A DNA stretch of 64,000 bases, from assembly GCF_004359215.1 (NCBI RefSeq), contig NC_090618.1:1516348-1580347 (forward strand). The letters are read 5' to 3'. The stretch comes from Bremia lactucae. Taxonomy: Eukaryota > Oomycota > Peronosporomycetes > Peronosporales > Peronosporaceae. Positions 22,394 through 32,532 of this stretch are shown piece after piece. The translations under genes were made by a program, and so were the position numbers. The stretch's first letter is position 1. Each line of letters opens with the position of its first letter. The notes beneath the pieces were generated by a model. That model worked only from the letters and a program-made list of their open reading frames with translations. It was not told the DNA's origin and did not search any database.

Positions 22394-22531
22394 AGCGCTA
22401 ATATAATGGCCTATATCTACCAATGGATAAACTTTTTGAATAATTTTTTTTCTCCAGATATTATCTACCTTTTAGATGATAGATTAATATATTCCTTTAT
22501 GTACTATTCTCATGAATCGATACACCAGTTA
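22394..22531 (-). repeat. Fragment of LTR-B (U3 end)
   Basis: Reverse complement of the first ~170 bp of the LTR-B family: GGCCTATATCTACCAATGG near 22408, ATTATCTACCTTTTAGA near 22459, and the terminus CGATACACCAGTTACA ending at 22531. Confidence 0.75.
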
Positions 22532-22800
22532 CAAATATGGTAATGCTCGAATGAATACTCTAACGGCTTGAATAGCACAATGCCATTCTTCGCGTCGTTA
22601 ATAATCCTTAACTTCAGCAACGCATTCGCTACATGTTGGCTACTGCGCCGAAACAAATGTGACGCAATAACGAGAGACTTTGAAAACGCAACGGCGAGAA
22701 GCTTTACATCGAATCCAGGTCCTATTCCGCTGATAGCATCTATAACACCTGCACAGGTTGTGCTTGAAGAATTGATTCCTAGTAGTCTTCGTCGCTGGAG
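22512..22800 (-). pseudogene. Possible frameshifted C-terminal remainder of the CRN gene
   Basis: Minus-strand frame with coding-like composition (AGVIDAISGIGPGFDVK, then LLAVAFSKSLVIASHLFRR and HVANALLKLRIINDAKNG). It overlaps the last codons of the CRN frame and continues downstream, where a CRN C-terminal domain would be. I do not recognise the domain. It could equally belong to another host gene. Confidence 0.35.
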
Positions 22801-23219
22801 CCAGGATATATATTTGCGCAATATTCCATTAATGCTTTATTCAATTTGACGTTTTCTGGATCCGGAACGACGACCAGCACATGGATTTGGCGAGCTGAGG
22901 GACGTTCCATTCCAATCAGCACGTCCTCTAGCAGATCTTCTTCCTGTAGCTTTTTGTCTTGACTCGTAAGCGCTTCGACAAGAGCAGTCTTCTCGCCCTC
23001 CATCAGCTTCTCCATGTCTTCTGAGCGAGAAGAAAACCATTTGTCGTCCGCTGTCTTCGCCAGGAAAAGCTGCAGTTCCTTGGCGTCAACCTCATCGAGC
23101 ACTAGCTCGTTCTTCTCCTTAATTTTAACCTTCAATTGGTCCACCAGCATGTTGGTATCGATGTCTACGGAGAACGCGTCTCCAGCAACGCCAACGATGA
23201 CACACAGAAGAGTTACCAT
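22779..23219 (-). CDS. Crinkler (CRN) effector N-terminal module, short
   Basis: ATG at 23219 starts MVTLLCVIVGVAGDAFSV, the typical CRN start; an in-frame Met lies 41 codons upstream (23342), but family comparison favours 23219. The protein is 146 residues. The LFLAK domain has LQLFLAK at residues 49-55, a DWL-like stretch follows (about 60-110), and the HVLVVVP motif lies at 113-119. CRNs are modular oomycete effectors: the N-terminal half directs entry into host cells and the C-terminal half, attached after HVLVVVP, usually acts in the plant nucleus. Here only 27 residues follow HVLVVVP before a stop, so the effector domain is missing or lies out of frame. The minus strand continues open in another frame (about 22800-22512; AGVIDAISGIGPGF and beyond) and could be a frameshifted remainder. 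It is surrounded by retroelement fragments. Confidence 0.85.
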   Translation of the reverse strand: MVTLLCVIVGVAGDAFSVDIDTNMLVDQLKVKIKEKNELVLDEVDAKELQLFLAKTADDKWFSSRSEDMEKLMEGEKTALVEALTSQDKKLQEEDLLEDVLIGMERPSARQIHVLVVVPDPENVKLNKALMEYCANIYPGSSDEDY

Positions 23220-23399
23220 CTCTCTTGTTCGCGGTAAATTTTGGAATGAGGGATAACGGGAAGAGCTGAAGTGATACAGATAGATTATGACCAAGGGTAT
23301 GATGGCTAGTAATCTACAAAATAATTGGCTAAATTCCTGCAAGGTATAGCCAACAATTTTTACAGATTACCAAAATCTTATATTGATCCTGATCATAGT

Positions 23400-24756
23400 C
23401 CGATCATAACGAAGTTAACGCCAACAACATACTGGTCAAGACAGCCCAATCCACCAAGTTGCCATTGGCGTTATTCAACACATATTTGGGTGATAGACAC
23501 ACAAATCCTGGGCCAAATACAGCAAGTTTCTTACTGGTTCAGCACCTTCTGTGGTCAAGCCATTCACCTGATTTCCAGCCAGCAAATTCAGCGCATGAAT
23601 CACAAAAGGAAGCATTCCATTGTCTTTGCTGTAAAATTGACCCGCTTCTAGAGCAAGCTCGCAAACTTTGTTCGCTAACGAAAAGAGCTCGGTCAATAGC
23701 GGATGTAAAGAAGACGTCAGACTCGCGACAGCGGCGGCAAGAAGTCCAAACAGAGGAGCAAACACATCCGGAAAGTACAGTATCCCTCCTAACCACTGAT
23801 TCTTCTTGTCAAGACACGCTTGCGCGTCGTGAATCAACGTTGACAGTTAAAATTTACGGCAACCGGTAGAATTGCTGCATCCGATTTGGACGAATCAACG
23901 TGAAATGCTGACTTCTCTGTGACTAATAAAAGCGCATAGAGCACAGCATAACGTGCCTTTGCTCTCACACGCTTGTCATTGTCTTAAAGCAGTTGCAAAG
24001 CGCTCATCCAGCCGTTTAATGCGACCTCCGCACTATCCTCCTGAGCTTTATGCATTACTGGAGTCCCTGCGATCAAGTGCCGAGGCAGCAGCTTCACGAA
24101 GAAGCAGTGGCTGAGATTTGTGTGAACGCAGCTCAATTTCTTGGCATAAAGTCGGACACAACGCTGCATTGTCGGTAAAAGATAATTTTCTAGTCGAATT
24201 GACAACCACGAGGGCCAGTACTTTTAACACTGGTGCGACGCTCCAAAAATCTGCTGAGATATTTAAGTACGTACGAGTTCCGTCTGTAATTTCGTCTGAG
24301 TTTTGAGACCTGCTTGGTCTATTGGACACTGTTCCAGTAGCTGTAGCTGTCGAGCTCGAATCAATGTGTTTCAGCCTGAATGCGATATATAAAAATAGTC
24401 TGCACCTCGACATTTCGTTTTAGCGTCAAGTCGGCTATGATCAGCTTGTGAACAAACTGCTTAATAGCCTTCTTCCGAATTTGAACCATGTTGAATACGA
24501 GGAATTCCTTTCCGACAGCATCGAACAAGTGATGCTAGTAAATGCTGTTAACAAACAAAACCAAGTCGACACTAGGAATCGATCCAATGTTTATATCCCT
24601 GGACGTGCTGACAGTACCAACGCAGAGTCTCGATACGATCGTTGTAGCAACTGCCGCTCAGGTTCTGCTTGAATGTCTTAAGTTGTCCGAACAAATGCGT
24701 TCCTAGTTGCATCCGTTGCGAACACGTAACGTACGCTGGAAACGTCGTAGGCTTAA
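23400..24756 (-). pseudogene. Broken host gene, C-terminal half (HEAT-repeat, THADA/Trm732-like?)
   Basis: Minus-strand sequence in several frames reads like helical-repeat protein: SADFWSVAPVLKVLALVVVN and LCQEIELRSHKSQPLLLRE (24250-24100), EDSAEVALNGWMSALQLL (near 24040), DNDKRVRAKARYAV (near 23985), and LEAGQFYSKDNGMLPFVIHA plus LTTEGAEPVRNLLYLAQ (23650-23500). The acidic D-N-D-K-R-V-R-A-K-A turn is typical of HEAT repeats. Stops and frameshifts show decay, though unrecognised introns could explain some. The right end stops exactly at the TSD of element C, and coding-like sequence resumes on its other side at 32533. The order fits a THADA/Trm732-type protein (tRNA ribose methylation partner), but this is inference from motif style. 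Confidence 0.5.
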
Positions 24757-24760
24757 AAGT
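24756..24760 (+). repeat. Target-site duplication, left copy (element C)
   Basis: AAAAG immediately left of the 5' LTR; the identical AAAAG lies at 32528-32532 right of the 3' LTR. Confidence 0.9.
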
Positions 24761-25233
24761 GTAATGGGGCACATCGGTTGGTGAACCGTTGTTGTGGTAT
24801 ATTTACTTTATGGGTAAAATACCCTATCTATCTTTAAAATACATAGTTACTTTAATCCCATTTATTAGAGGTAACAAAGGTGGTCGCCGCCAGATATAAA
24901 TCAGGCGGCCAAAATCTATTTTTTTATTAGCTAGGGTAAGGTTTTAAAATTTAAATAATTAATTAAAGTTCAGTTCCCTTTTGATCTTAAAGCGTTAAGT
25001 ACCTTCCTAAGGCTTAGGTATTGATCTGTAAGATAGAAGCCATTCTAAGGTATATCCTCTTGGGCACTAGTTGCCACTTGGTTCTACGAACCCCTAAATT
25101 CCTTGAACTAGGATTCTTTAAGCTTCGATAGCTTGTACGACTTCCTTTTAAACCCATTCGTTCAATAGAACAAAGTGACTCTCTGAGTCTGAAAGTCTTC
25201 CTCTGACTTTGGGAGCGAGGTAGCTCCGCTACA
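24761..25233 (+). repeat. 5' LTR of element C (LTR-C type)
   Basis: From TGTAATGGGG at 24761 to CTCCGCTACA at 25233, 473 bp. By eye it differs from its partner 3' LTR at roughly one base in seven, which implies an old insertion. Contains TTAGCTAGGGTAAGG and the Ser-like GACTCTCTGAGTCTG near its end, both conserved in the copy at 34983-35453. Confidence 0.92.
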
Positions 25234-25235
25234 CC

Positions 25236-25247
25236 TGGTAACACTAG
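25236..25247 (+). promoter_or_regulatory. Primer-binding site, element C
   Basis: TGGTAACACTAG two bases after the 5' LTR; shares TGGTAACACT with element E. Confidence 0.7.
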
Positions 25248-25294
25248 TGGTCAATCGACGCCTGAGATTTTTACAAGACTTATTTCTCACGTAA

Positions 25295-26222
25295 ATGGAA
25301 GAGGTTCCAGAATTGTCAGAAGCGCAACGCGCCGCTTATGACAAGCTTAAAACCTTATTCGGGCTTGAGCACGTGGAATTTATTATTTCCCAAGGACCAG
25401 AGGTCCTGCATGCAAGGCTTGAAGCCTTCATGCGGTACGAAGCCTCCCTGATCGGTCAGGTACAGGACCGTTTAGCGGCATCTATGCCAACCCAGTACAT
25501 CTCTGTACCTGACTCAGAGGCGAGGGCTCACCATCTAACCGTAAATGTGTAAACATTTGAGGGAATAGAGGAAGAAAATCTTCCTTTTTGGATTAAGCAG
25601 ATGAAAATGTCCATAGGTTTCTCTTTGTTCTTAACAGAATGGTAAAAGGTGGCTATGGCCATTTCCAAACTTGGAGGTAGAGTCATGGAATGGGCACTAT
25701 TGTACAGCACGTCCATAAACGACGCTTTTACCTCATGGGATTCGCTGAAACTGCAAATGACGAGCATGTTTGCACCGCCTGATCAGGCTTTTCGCATGCG
25801 AGCACGGCTCCTAGCGACTCGACAGGGCAAAAGAACCCTAGGAGACTTTGTCTAGAAGTTGAGAAATCTGATTGCATCTATGCATCAAGACCCGGTGCAA
25901 GAAGCATTTGTAGTGACCATCTTTATGGGAGGTCTCAATGAGGGCGTTGCCCGGACGGAATTGTTCCGATCTCATCCGGCTACGTTCGAAGAGGCAGTTT
26001 CTATAGCGCTACGCGCCGGGCTTGACTTTGAATCTGCTCGCGTTAGCACGCCTGTTTACCGAACAAGGTATTCGAGCACATGGGTTCCGTCTAATAGAGC
26101 GGGACCTAAAGATTTAAGCCTCGTCGAGGAAGGAGAAGAGGGTCTTCAATCCGTGGAGCAGCATAACCATCAGTAGATGTTATATCTGCGGAAGCACGAA
26201 ACATTTACACCCTGCCTGCCCT
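25295..26222 (+). pseudogene. Gag, element C
   Basis: ATG at 25295; reads EVPELSEAQRAAYDKLKTLF, then QGPEVLHARLEAFMRYE, a stop at about 25550, and WALLYSTSINDAFTSWDSLK, MFAPPDQAFRMRARLLATRQ (the Gag capsid signature), and FEEAVSIALRAGLDFESARV. The zinc knuckle at 26178-26219 (CYICGSTKHLHPAC) keeps the CX2CX4HX4C spacing in another frame. Two stops and one or two frameshifts. The homologous start of a second copy is at 34925-34760 (-). Confidence 0.87.
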
Positions 26223-26339
26223 CTTCGAAATTCGCGTAAAGCTCGAAAGAGATCCAACTCCGACCTATACCAGAGTTCTGGTACGGTGCGGGAAAACGTC
26301 GATACCCAGTAGGTGCGGGGCGCCCTACTGGGGAAGACC

Positions 26340-26935
26340 TAGGCTCTGATGAACCTTAAGGAGGTGAGAATGAACAGAACCTAGCCTCAATTAGCTCGGT
26401 GCTGAATGGCACGGGGCGAAAGTACAGTCTGGCTTGCTAGTCGCTCAAGCGACTGAAATTTTTGATAAGCCGTGCTCGATTTAAATTGACTCAGGAGCGT
26501 CTTGCAATTATGCTCGACGCCTTTCCCTTGAAGGAAGTCAACAATACGTTGAGGCGCTTAGAGCGCATGAAGGTGGCACTCGTGTCACTGTTCCTAAAGT
26601 TCCATTGAACTTATATATAAAGTTTCTAGACTTTGACTGTATGGAACGCTGTCTCGTCCTTAATTTGGATTCGAGATATGATCTCATCCTTAGTATGGCC
26701 TGGCAAGAACACCATGAGCCATGGATCAATTGGAGGTCTAAGACCTTAGGCACCACGCGCAATGTTTCTAGCAAAGTTTTGAAGAGTCATGAACCCACCT
26801 TTGCTAGGCAACAAAAGCGCTTTTGGCGAGGATCATTGAATGAGTGTGTCAGTGTTTTAGACGTTGCCATATCTGAGTTTATAGACTCTAATGTTAAAAA
26901 CATTAATTCTGAGCCCGACTCAGCAGAAATAAGTG
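26340..26935 (+). pseudogene. Protease, element C
   Basis: The active site IDSGASCNYARR lies at 26485-26520, a standard D-S-G triplet, followed by a long open stretch through VTVPKVPLNLYIKFLDFD to YDLILSMAWQEHHEPWINWR (26670-26735). A stop (TAA) directly precedes the active-site segment. The domain has the expected length and would mature the Gag-Pol polyprotein. Confidence 0.82.
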
Positions 26936-27021
26936 GAGCGGCACGTGCTCTGTCGAGTGATCACTCGTGATAATAAAAATTCATTAAATGCTGAAAGCAT
27001 TGTTGGCCTAAGGTCGAATCA

Positions 27022-27260
27022 TCAAGGGTGCAATATCCCTGAGATACGTGGAGTGGCACGTCTAAGTCCACCGAGTATGATCGGCCGAGGTGGCATCATA
27101 CTGAGTGTCAGTAGTGACACTGTTGGCGGTTCGTGAGGACCTCAAGGGTGCAATATCACTGAGATACGTGGAGTGGCACGTCTAAGTCCACCGAGTGTGG
27201 TCGGCCGAGGTGGCACCATACTGAGTGTCAATAGTGACACTATTGGCGGTTCGTCGGGGC
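27022..27260 (+). repeat. In-frame 120-bp tandem duplication in the linker of C
   Basis: Two copies with an exact 120-base period (27022 and 27142 starts), about 93% alike. Each encodes 40 residues including EIRGVARLSPPS and GRGG(I/T)ILSV. A TGA sits at the junction. The homologous fragment at 9995-10150 has a single copy. Confidence 0.88.
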
Positions 27261-27781
27261 ATAACCCTCCTAATGCACGTGAAGCGACACGTAAACGTTC
27301 GCTGAATAAGGAAGTTAAGTTACCTAACTCCTTGTCGGATGACAGATTAGACACCATGTCTTATATAGAACCAATACAGGCTGGAAAACCCGCGGACGTG
27401 AATGCCCCGGCCTCTAAGACGCGTATTGTCTCCCCTCCAAGACAGGATGGACACGAAGCGTGTATACCCTCACAAAGTGATACGAGTGAGCAAGTATATA
27501 CGCTTGTAAATGGCGTACCCGGTAACATTGAGGAGGAAGTTAGCCTTGCTGCAATCCCCTCGTTACATGCTCTTTTAGAGCTAGACGAAATGTCTATTAA
27601 TGAGTGCGGTCGAGCCTTAAAGGCTGGTGACTTATCTGAAATGGTGGTCATTCGACCTATGGTTGAGTTAAACTCATCGTCACTTCTCGACGAAGCTGTC
27701 CTGGATGACACAAATCAGCGCTTAGTGCGCGAAGTGGGTCATCGATCCTTAAAGATCCTAGGGATATCTTTTATTCCTTAA
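27173..27781 (+). pseudogene. Protease-RT linker, element C
   Basis: 202 codons open through a Ser/Ala/Pro-rich region, AASLAAIPSLHALLE-like and ELDEMSINECGRALKAGDLS, ending just before RT. It resembles linkers preceding RT in other gypsy elements but has no recognised domain. It is one of the longest undamaged stretches of the element. Confidence 0.55.
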
Positions 27782-28495
27782 TTAAGGAATTTCAAGATGT
27801 GGTATGTAATAACCCACCATCTAGTTTACCTCCGGATAGAGGTGTTCGTCATGAAATTGACTTAGTTCCGGGAACCAAATATTGTGTCACAAGACAAGCC
27901 TTTACCAAGGGAGCAGTGTGACAACATTGACGATTTCTTCCGTGCTAAGCACGAGGATGAATTGGTACGAGAGAGCAAATCTCCTCATTCGACACCGACA
28001 TCTTGTGTCAGAAAGCTAAATGGTAAATGGCGCATTGTACATGCTTATACTAAGCTTGATGCTGCCACTATACCAGCACAAACCCCCATTCCTAGAAAGG
28101 ATGTTCTTCAGAATAACATGGAGGGATGTACAATGTACAGTGCATTGGGCTTAGTCGATGATTATTACCAATTGCTCATTCGAGCTAGTGATATCCCGCT
28201 TATAGCGGTTAGCACCCCAAGCGGATGTTATGGGAGTGGCTGGTTATGCCACAAGGGCGTTCGAACGCCCCGGCAACATTTAATCGTCTAGTGACACAAC
28301 TGTTTCGCCCTCATCGGGGTTATGCATAGACTTATTTTGATGACATTTTTGTCCATAGTCGTGCGAAGCAGAGTCGGTCGGATATGGAAAACCATTTAGA
28401 CCATTTGCGAGCAGTGCTCGAGTGCATGCGCAACAAATTGTATGTCAATGCATCTAAATGCATTTTTGGCGCAGACGAATTTTTTTCTTAGGATG
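27782..28495 (+). pseudogene. Reverse transcriptase, element C
   Basis: Starts VRHEIDLVPGTKYCV (about 27850), shifts frame, then PLPREQCDNIDDFFRAK, TSCVRKLNGKWRIVHAYTKL, and domain A as SALGLVDDYYQLLIR, where Gly stands in the place of the first catalytic Asp (normally A-L-D-L). YFDDIFVHSRAK with the catalytic Asp pair is intact near 28335-28370, in another frame. The copy would be inactive. Confidence 0.86.
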
Positions 28496-29180
28496 CTTCA
28501 TTGGAGAGCGGACCCCGCTAAGATTAAAACCATAGTAGATTGGCCGGTTTCTAAAAACCAAAAGGATTTGCGTAAGTGGTTGGGTCTCGCCAATTATTTA
28601 CACAAACAAAGCGATAAATACGCTGATATGGCTAGGCGGTTATCGAATCTTCTTAAAAAGGATACAGAATGGTGCTGGACTAGCCCTGAAAATAATGCTT
28701 TTCGAGCAGTTAAGGATAGTCTTATCCATGCCCCGATTCTGGCACTGCCAAACCCAAATTGGCCTTTTAGTGTCGTCTGTGTCGCACCAGATTATGCCAT
28801 TGGCAGTGCTCTGTTATCAACAGATGTTGATGGGCACGAACGTGTTATTGCGTTCGAGTCTTGACAGCTGAAAGCTGCGGTAAAGAATACTTAGTTCAAG
28901 ACAAAGAGTAACTTGCTATGAAGTATGCTCTCATCAAATTCAGAGTTCATCTGCTCGGCTCTAAGCCGTTTGTTATTTTATACAGATCACGCGTCACTTT
29001 GCACGGCGACTAAGTCGCCCCATCTCTCACGGAGAATGGCCCGATGGCTATCCTTTTTTGCGGAATTTAACTTCGAGGTGAAGTATAAACCCGGCAAGCA
29101 AAATGCTTTGGTCGATGCGTTATCATGCAGGCCGGATTATGAGCTTTCTCATTTAATGACTATCTCGTTTCCTATTCCTA
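28496..29180 (+). pseudogene. RNase H, element C
   Basis: Connection DWPVSKNQKDLRKWLGLANY then WPFSVVCVAPDYAIGSALLS, where the first catalytic Asp appears as A-P-D. HERVIAFES is followed by a stop; the second half reads FYTDHASLCTATKSPHLSRR, RWLSFFAEFNFEVKYKPGKQ and ALVDALSCRPDYEL. Mostly continuous with two stops and two shifts. Confidence 0.86.
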
Positions 29181-30780
29181 AATTAATCCGTTCGGCTTAC
29201 GCCAAGGATGAACAGTGTGTACCTCTGCTACGAGCTTTAATGAACTCGGATCAGGCATTAAATTACCGGCACGTTTGCGTGCAAGGTTACATCGATTTTC
29301 TATCGACAACAACCTGTTGCTTTATTGCACAGACATCGCGGACCCTCCACGTGTCGTTGTTCCTCCTGATGAGGATTTGAAGTACCGAATCCTCTATGAG
29401 GCACACGATACTATCCTTGAAGGTCATCTCGGTAGAGAAAAGACCTACGGCGCTATAAGCCAGAGTTATTGGTGGCCCAAACTTTATAAATGGGTCAGCA
29501 CATCTGTTCGCAAATGCGAAACGTGCCAACGGATTAAACCCTTGGCACATGCTGCTGCGCAACTGGTGATTCTTCCCGGCCCTATAGGATGCTAGGAGTC
29601 CATTAGTATGGATTTTGTTTTTGGGCTACCAAAAGATTCAGCCGGTAACTCCGGTATAGTGGTCTTTGTTGACCGTTTGAGCAAAATGGCTCACTTAGCG
29701 GGCGTGCCGGATTCCATTGATGGAGAGGGTACAGCTAAGCTGTTTATCGATCGCGTGTTTCGACAACATGGTTTGCCAGTGGCAATTGTCTCTGATCGGG
29801 ATCCCCGTTTCACGGGTAAATTCTGGAAATCAATTTTCCGAGTGTTTGGCACCAGATTGGATATGTCCACTGCGGACCATCCGCAGACCGATGGTTAAAC
29901 TGAACGTGTTAATCGCAACATCATAGACGATTTACGCAGCGCGTGTGCTCAGACACCAAAGCGCTGGAGCTCAATGCCCCCGGTAGTGGAGTTTGCGTTA
30001 AATAACGCTGTTCATGCCTCTACAGGCTATACTCCGTTCTATGTAAACGGCCTTATTCACCCGCTCGTTCCATTAACGATACCACTGCGTGGTTCAGGGC
30101 TTGGTGGGGGAGAATTGGCCGATAGGCTTGCTGATATCAGCCCTGTAACCGTTCGGTAACAAGTAAGCGAGCTTCTCGCGACGCGATTTAGTGTCTCTTA
30201 AGACATGTAAGGGATACGATAGCTGATTGCCAAGTTAAACAAAAAGAACAAGCAGATGCCAAAGGCAGAAGCTGTATTAATTTTTATATGGTCGGAGATC
30301 GAGTTTTACTAAACGCTAAAAACCTACCTACCAACTTGGTTTCCGCGGTCTTCAAGACCAAATTGCGCCCGCGCTTTATTAGACTATTTACGTTCGTGGC
30401 CAAGAAGGGCCTAGCTTATACGCTAAACCTTCCCAGCAAGCTGCGTACACACCCAGTGTTTTACGTTGGCTTACTTATGTCATATCGGAACCCTTCCCAC
30501 GTGGACTTGAAGGCGCTTGCGCTGAGACAGGCGGTCGTGCCGCAGATGGCTGCTTCCTCACCAGGATTTCCAAGTGGCCCTCTAAACGAGGCTGCTGACG
30601 CTCCAGCGTCGAAAGACGGTCCCGAACCGCCTCAAAAGAGCTTTCAGCCCGAGCAAGGACCTCACGAAGAAGTTTCACCTCGTGCCGTAGAGCATCAAAT
30701 GCTTCCGCCGAAATTTTGGCCTCCTCCCGTGCTGCTTGATGCGCGGGGGAGCCTTCAGTTTCATGTGGAGAAACTTTTAA
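29181..30780 (+). pseudogene. Integrase, element C
   Basis: Zinc-binding HHCC region: YEAHDTILEGHLGREKTYG and KCETCQRIKP (29395-29545). Core: SMDFVFGLPKDSAGNSGIVV (29605), VSDRDPRFTGKFWKSIF (29790-29850), ADHPQTDG then TAA then TERVNR (29875-29910). D, D and E of the triad are all present, the last with the usual 35-residue spacing, but Gln before T-E-R is a stop. ALNNAVHASTGYTPFYVNGL follows. The C-terminal module (30288-30500) reads VGDRVLLNAKNLPTN, KLRPRFIRLFTFV and LRTHPVFYVGLLMSYR. Confidence 0.88.
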
Positions 30781-31804
30781 AGCGACGTCGTCGTGAGAAT
30801 TAATACCAGTATCTGGTGAAGTGGCTAGGGTACCCCTCTTCGAAAACTCTTGGGAGTTCGAGTTACCTCTTCGGCAAATATTGCCCGGACGCCGTTGACG
30901 TTTTTGAGCGCCAAGCTCAGGATCAACTCGCGTCAAACAACGCTTCCCACCACTGAACATGAGATTATGTGGATCGAAAGCCTCAGAGCGGCTTCGATCT
31001 GTGGTTCTACGGTCAACCGAAGCACTGAAATATCGGCTAAGCCGTTCTTCGTTTTGTGGCATAAATGCCGAACGTAACTGGCCTTTCGCCTTGAGCTAAG
31101 CAAAGTAGAAGCGAAGCTTCCGTTCCAAACGAACATCACCTCTATCCGCAGACTCTCTGATATTCCAGATATTACGGAGTTTGCGGGCCCGGTGAACACA
31201 GTTCTCAAATGAGACTGCGTTTTCACTCCTTGTTTCGTTTGGAAACAATCGGAATTTCCGTCATGGAGGTCACCGAAGCCCCACGGGTTTGATCACGTAA
31301 ACGCGTCAGATACAGGCTTCGCGGCATTACCTTTGGCGTAAGGTATTGCCCATGCAGAGCGAAGAGCGTCGCGGGCAGCGATCTCCTCCGGCGTCCTCGC
31401 CGGATCACCAGAGATCCAGATGGCCAAGCTATGACCCGCTATCTCTTTGAGACGCTCCTTCGCACTAAGCGGAGTGAATCTATATTCACTATGAGCTTTA
31501 GCTATCTCGGCAGCTCGACGACGAGCTCTTTTCCCTATGAGGATTATCTGCTCTTACTCTTCATCGAGCAGATTCGTAATGAAGTTGGACTCAGGGTCCC
31601 ATGTCCTGCTCAATGCAGTTAAGGCATCAGCGGCACCACGTTCCGGGAGCGGATTCAGGCTCGCCGACGCTCATCCGGAGGAGAAGGCGTGAGCGAACGC
31701 CGCTCTTTTCCCTCCTCCTCTGATTGAGAGTGACTTATAAAGTCCACCATTCCCTCATCGTCGAGGAAGGTGCTCAGAGGCTGTGACCCACGCTTGATTG
31801 TCAT
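30475..31804 (-). pseudogene. Antisense ORF of element C (acidic N-terminus, coiled coil)
   Basis: Starts near a Met at about 31804, 105 bp inside the 3' LTR. N-terminal SEEEGKERRSLTPSPPDERR (acidic, Ser/Pro-rich). Then in another frame RRRAAEIAKAHSEYRFTPLS, SAKERLKEIAGHSLAIWI and EEIAARDALRSAWAIPYAKG (31400-31325), which aligns in position with the Trp helix of B, D and G. The segment 31062-30475 is open for 195 codons: a basic linker, then SAEAFDALRHEVKLLREVLA and RAESSFEAVRDRLSTLERQQ, a clear coiled coil. Its C-terminal half lies opposite the chromodomain and pol C-terminus. Function unknown. Confidence 0.68.
30755..30955 (+). pseudogene. Chromodomain, element C
   Basis: FHVEKLLKRRRRE, a TAA stop, then YQYLVKWLGYPSS, and a one-base-shifted NSWEFELPLRQ where the aromatic-box W-E normally sits. 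It marks C as a chromovirus. Overlapped on the other strand by the antisense ORF. Confidence 0.8.
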
Positions 31805-31908
31805 TAGACAAAGGAATGAAAAACACAACCAAACGGTTAGCTGTTTAGGTTCCAACCTCAAAGAGGTAATGAAGAGAATGTTGTCACTCGGTCTCAACAG
31901 TCTGGGGG

Positions 31909-32527
31909 TGTAATGGGGCACACGTCGGTTAGTGAACCGTTGTTGTGGTACATTTACTTAATGAGTAAAATATCCTTCTATCTAATTTTAAATACTTAAT
32001 TACATAAATCTTATTTAGTATGGGTAACAAAGGTGGTCGCCGCCAGATATAAATCTGGCGGTCAAAATCTATTTTTTAATTAGCTAGAGTAAGGTTTTTA
32101 GATTTAAATAATTAAGTAAAGTGCAGTTACCTTTTAGTTTAAAAGCGCTAAATGCCTCTCTAAGGCTTGCGCATTGATCTGTAAGAGATTGAAGCCTTTT
32201 TAAGGTAGCACTTCGAAATCAGTTCAACAACCTACACACGTTCCATCCATTATGGACATGTTTGATTAAGAAGGAAGGAGATTTCCAGCCCCTCAAGAAG
32301 GTTATCACGCAACGCGTGAAAGGTTTATTCATCGTAGTGACCTTGAATGTACCTTGGGCACTAGTTGCCACTTGGTTCTACGAACCCCTAAATCCCTTGA
32401 ACTGGGATTTCTTAAGCTTTGATAGCTTGTACGACTCCTTTTTAAACCCATTCGTTCAATAGAACAAAGTGACTCTCTGAGTCTGAAAGTCTTCCTCTGA
32501 CTTTAGGAGCGAGGTAGCTCCGCTACA
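31909..32527 (+). repeat. 3' LTR of element C with a ~146-bp insertion
   Basis: From TGTAATGGGG at 31909 (after TCTGGGGG, polypurine tract) to CTCCGCTACA at 32527. It is 619 bp against 473 for the 5' LTR; the excess lies at about 32207-32352. Confidence 0.92.
32207..32352 (-). repeat. Primer-binding-site/gag-leader fragment inside the 3' LTR of C
   Basis: The inserted segment begins (after GG) TAGCACTTCGAAATCAG and holds TCACGCAACGCGTGA and the Met region of an E-type gag leader (compare 13440-13590 and 41950-42070). It reads like the leader and first codons of an LTR element of another family. Confidence 0.6.
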
Positions 32528-32532
32528 AAAAG
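32528..32532 (+). repeat. Target-site duplication, right copy (element C)
   Basis: AAAAG directly after the 3' LTR, equal to 24756-24760. It shows that element C is one intact insertion unit. Confidence 0.9.

Noticed and set aside
22779..23342. Longer CRN start at 23342 with an extra hydrophobic leader
   Set aside because: The downstream Met at 23219 begins the canonical CRN N-terminus; the 41 residues before it lie in upstream sequence and have no counterpart in the family.
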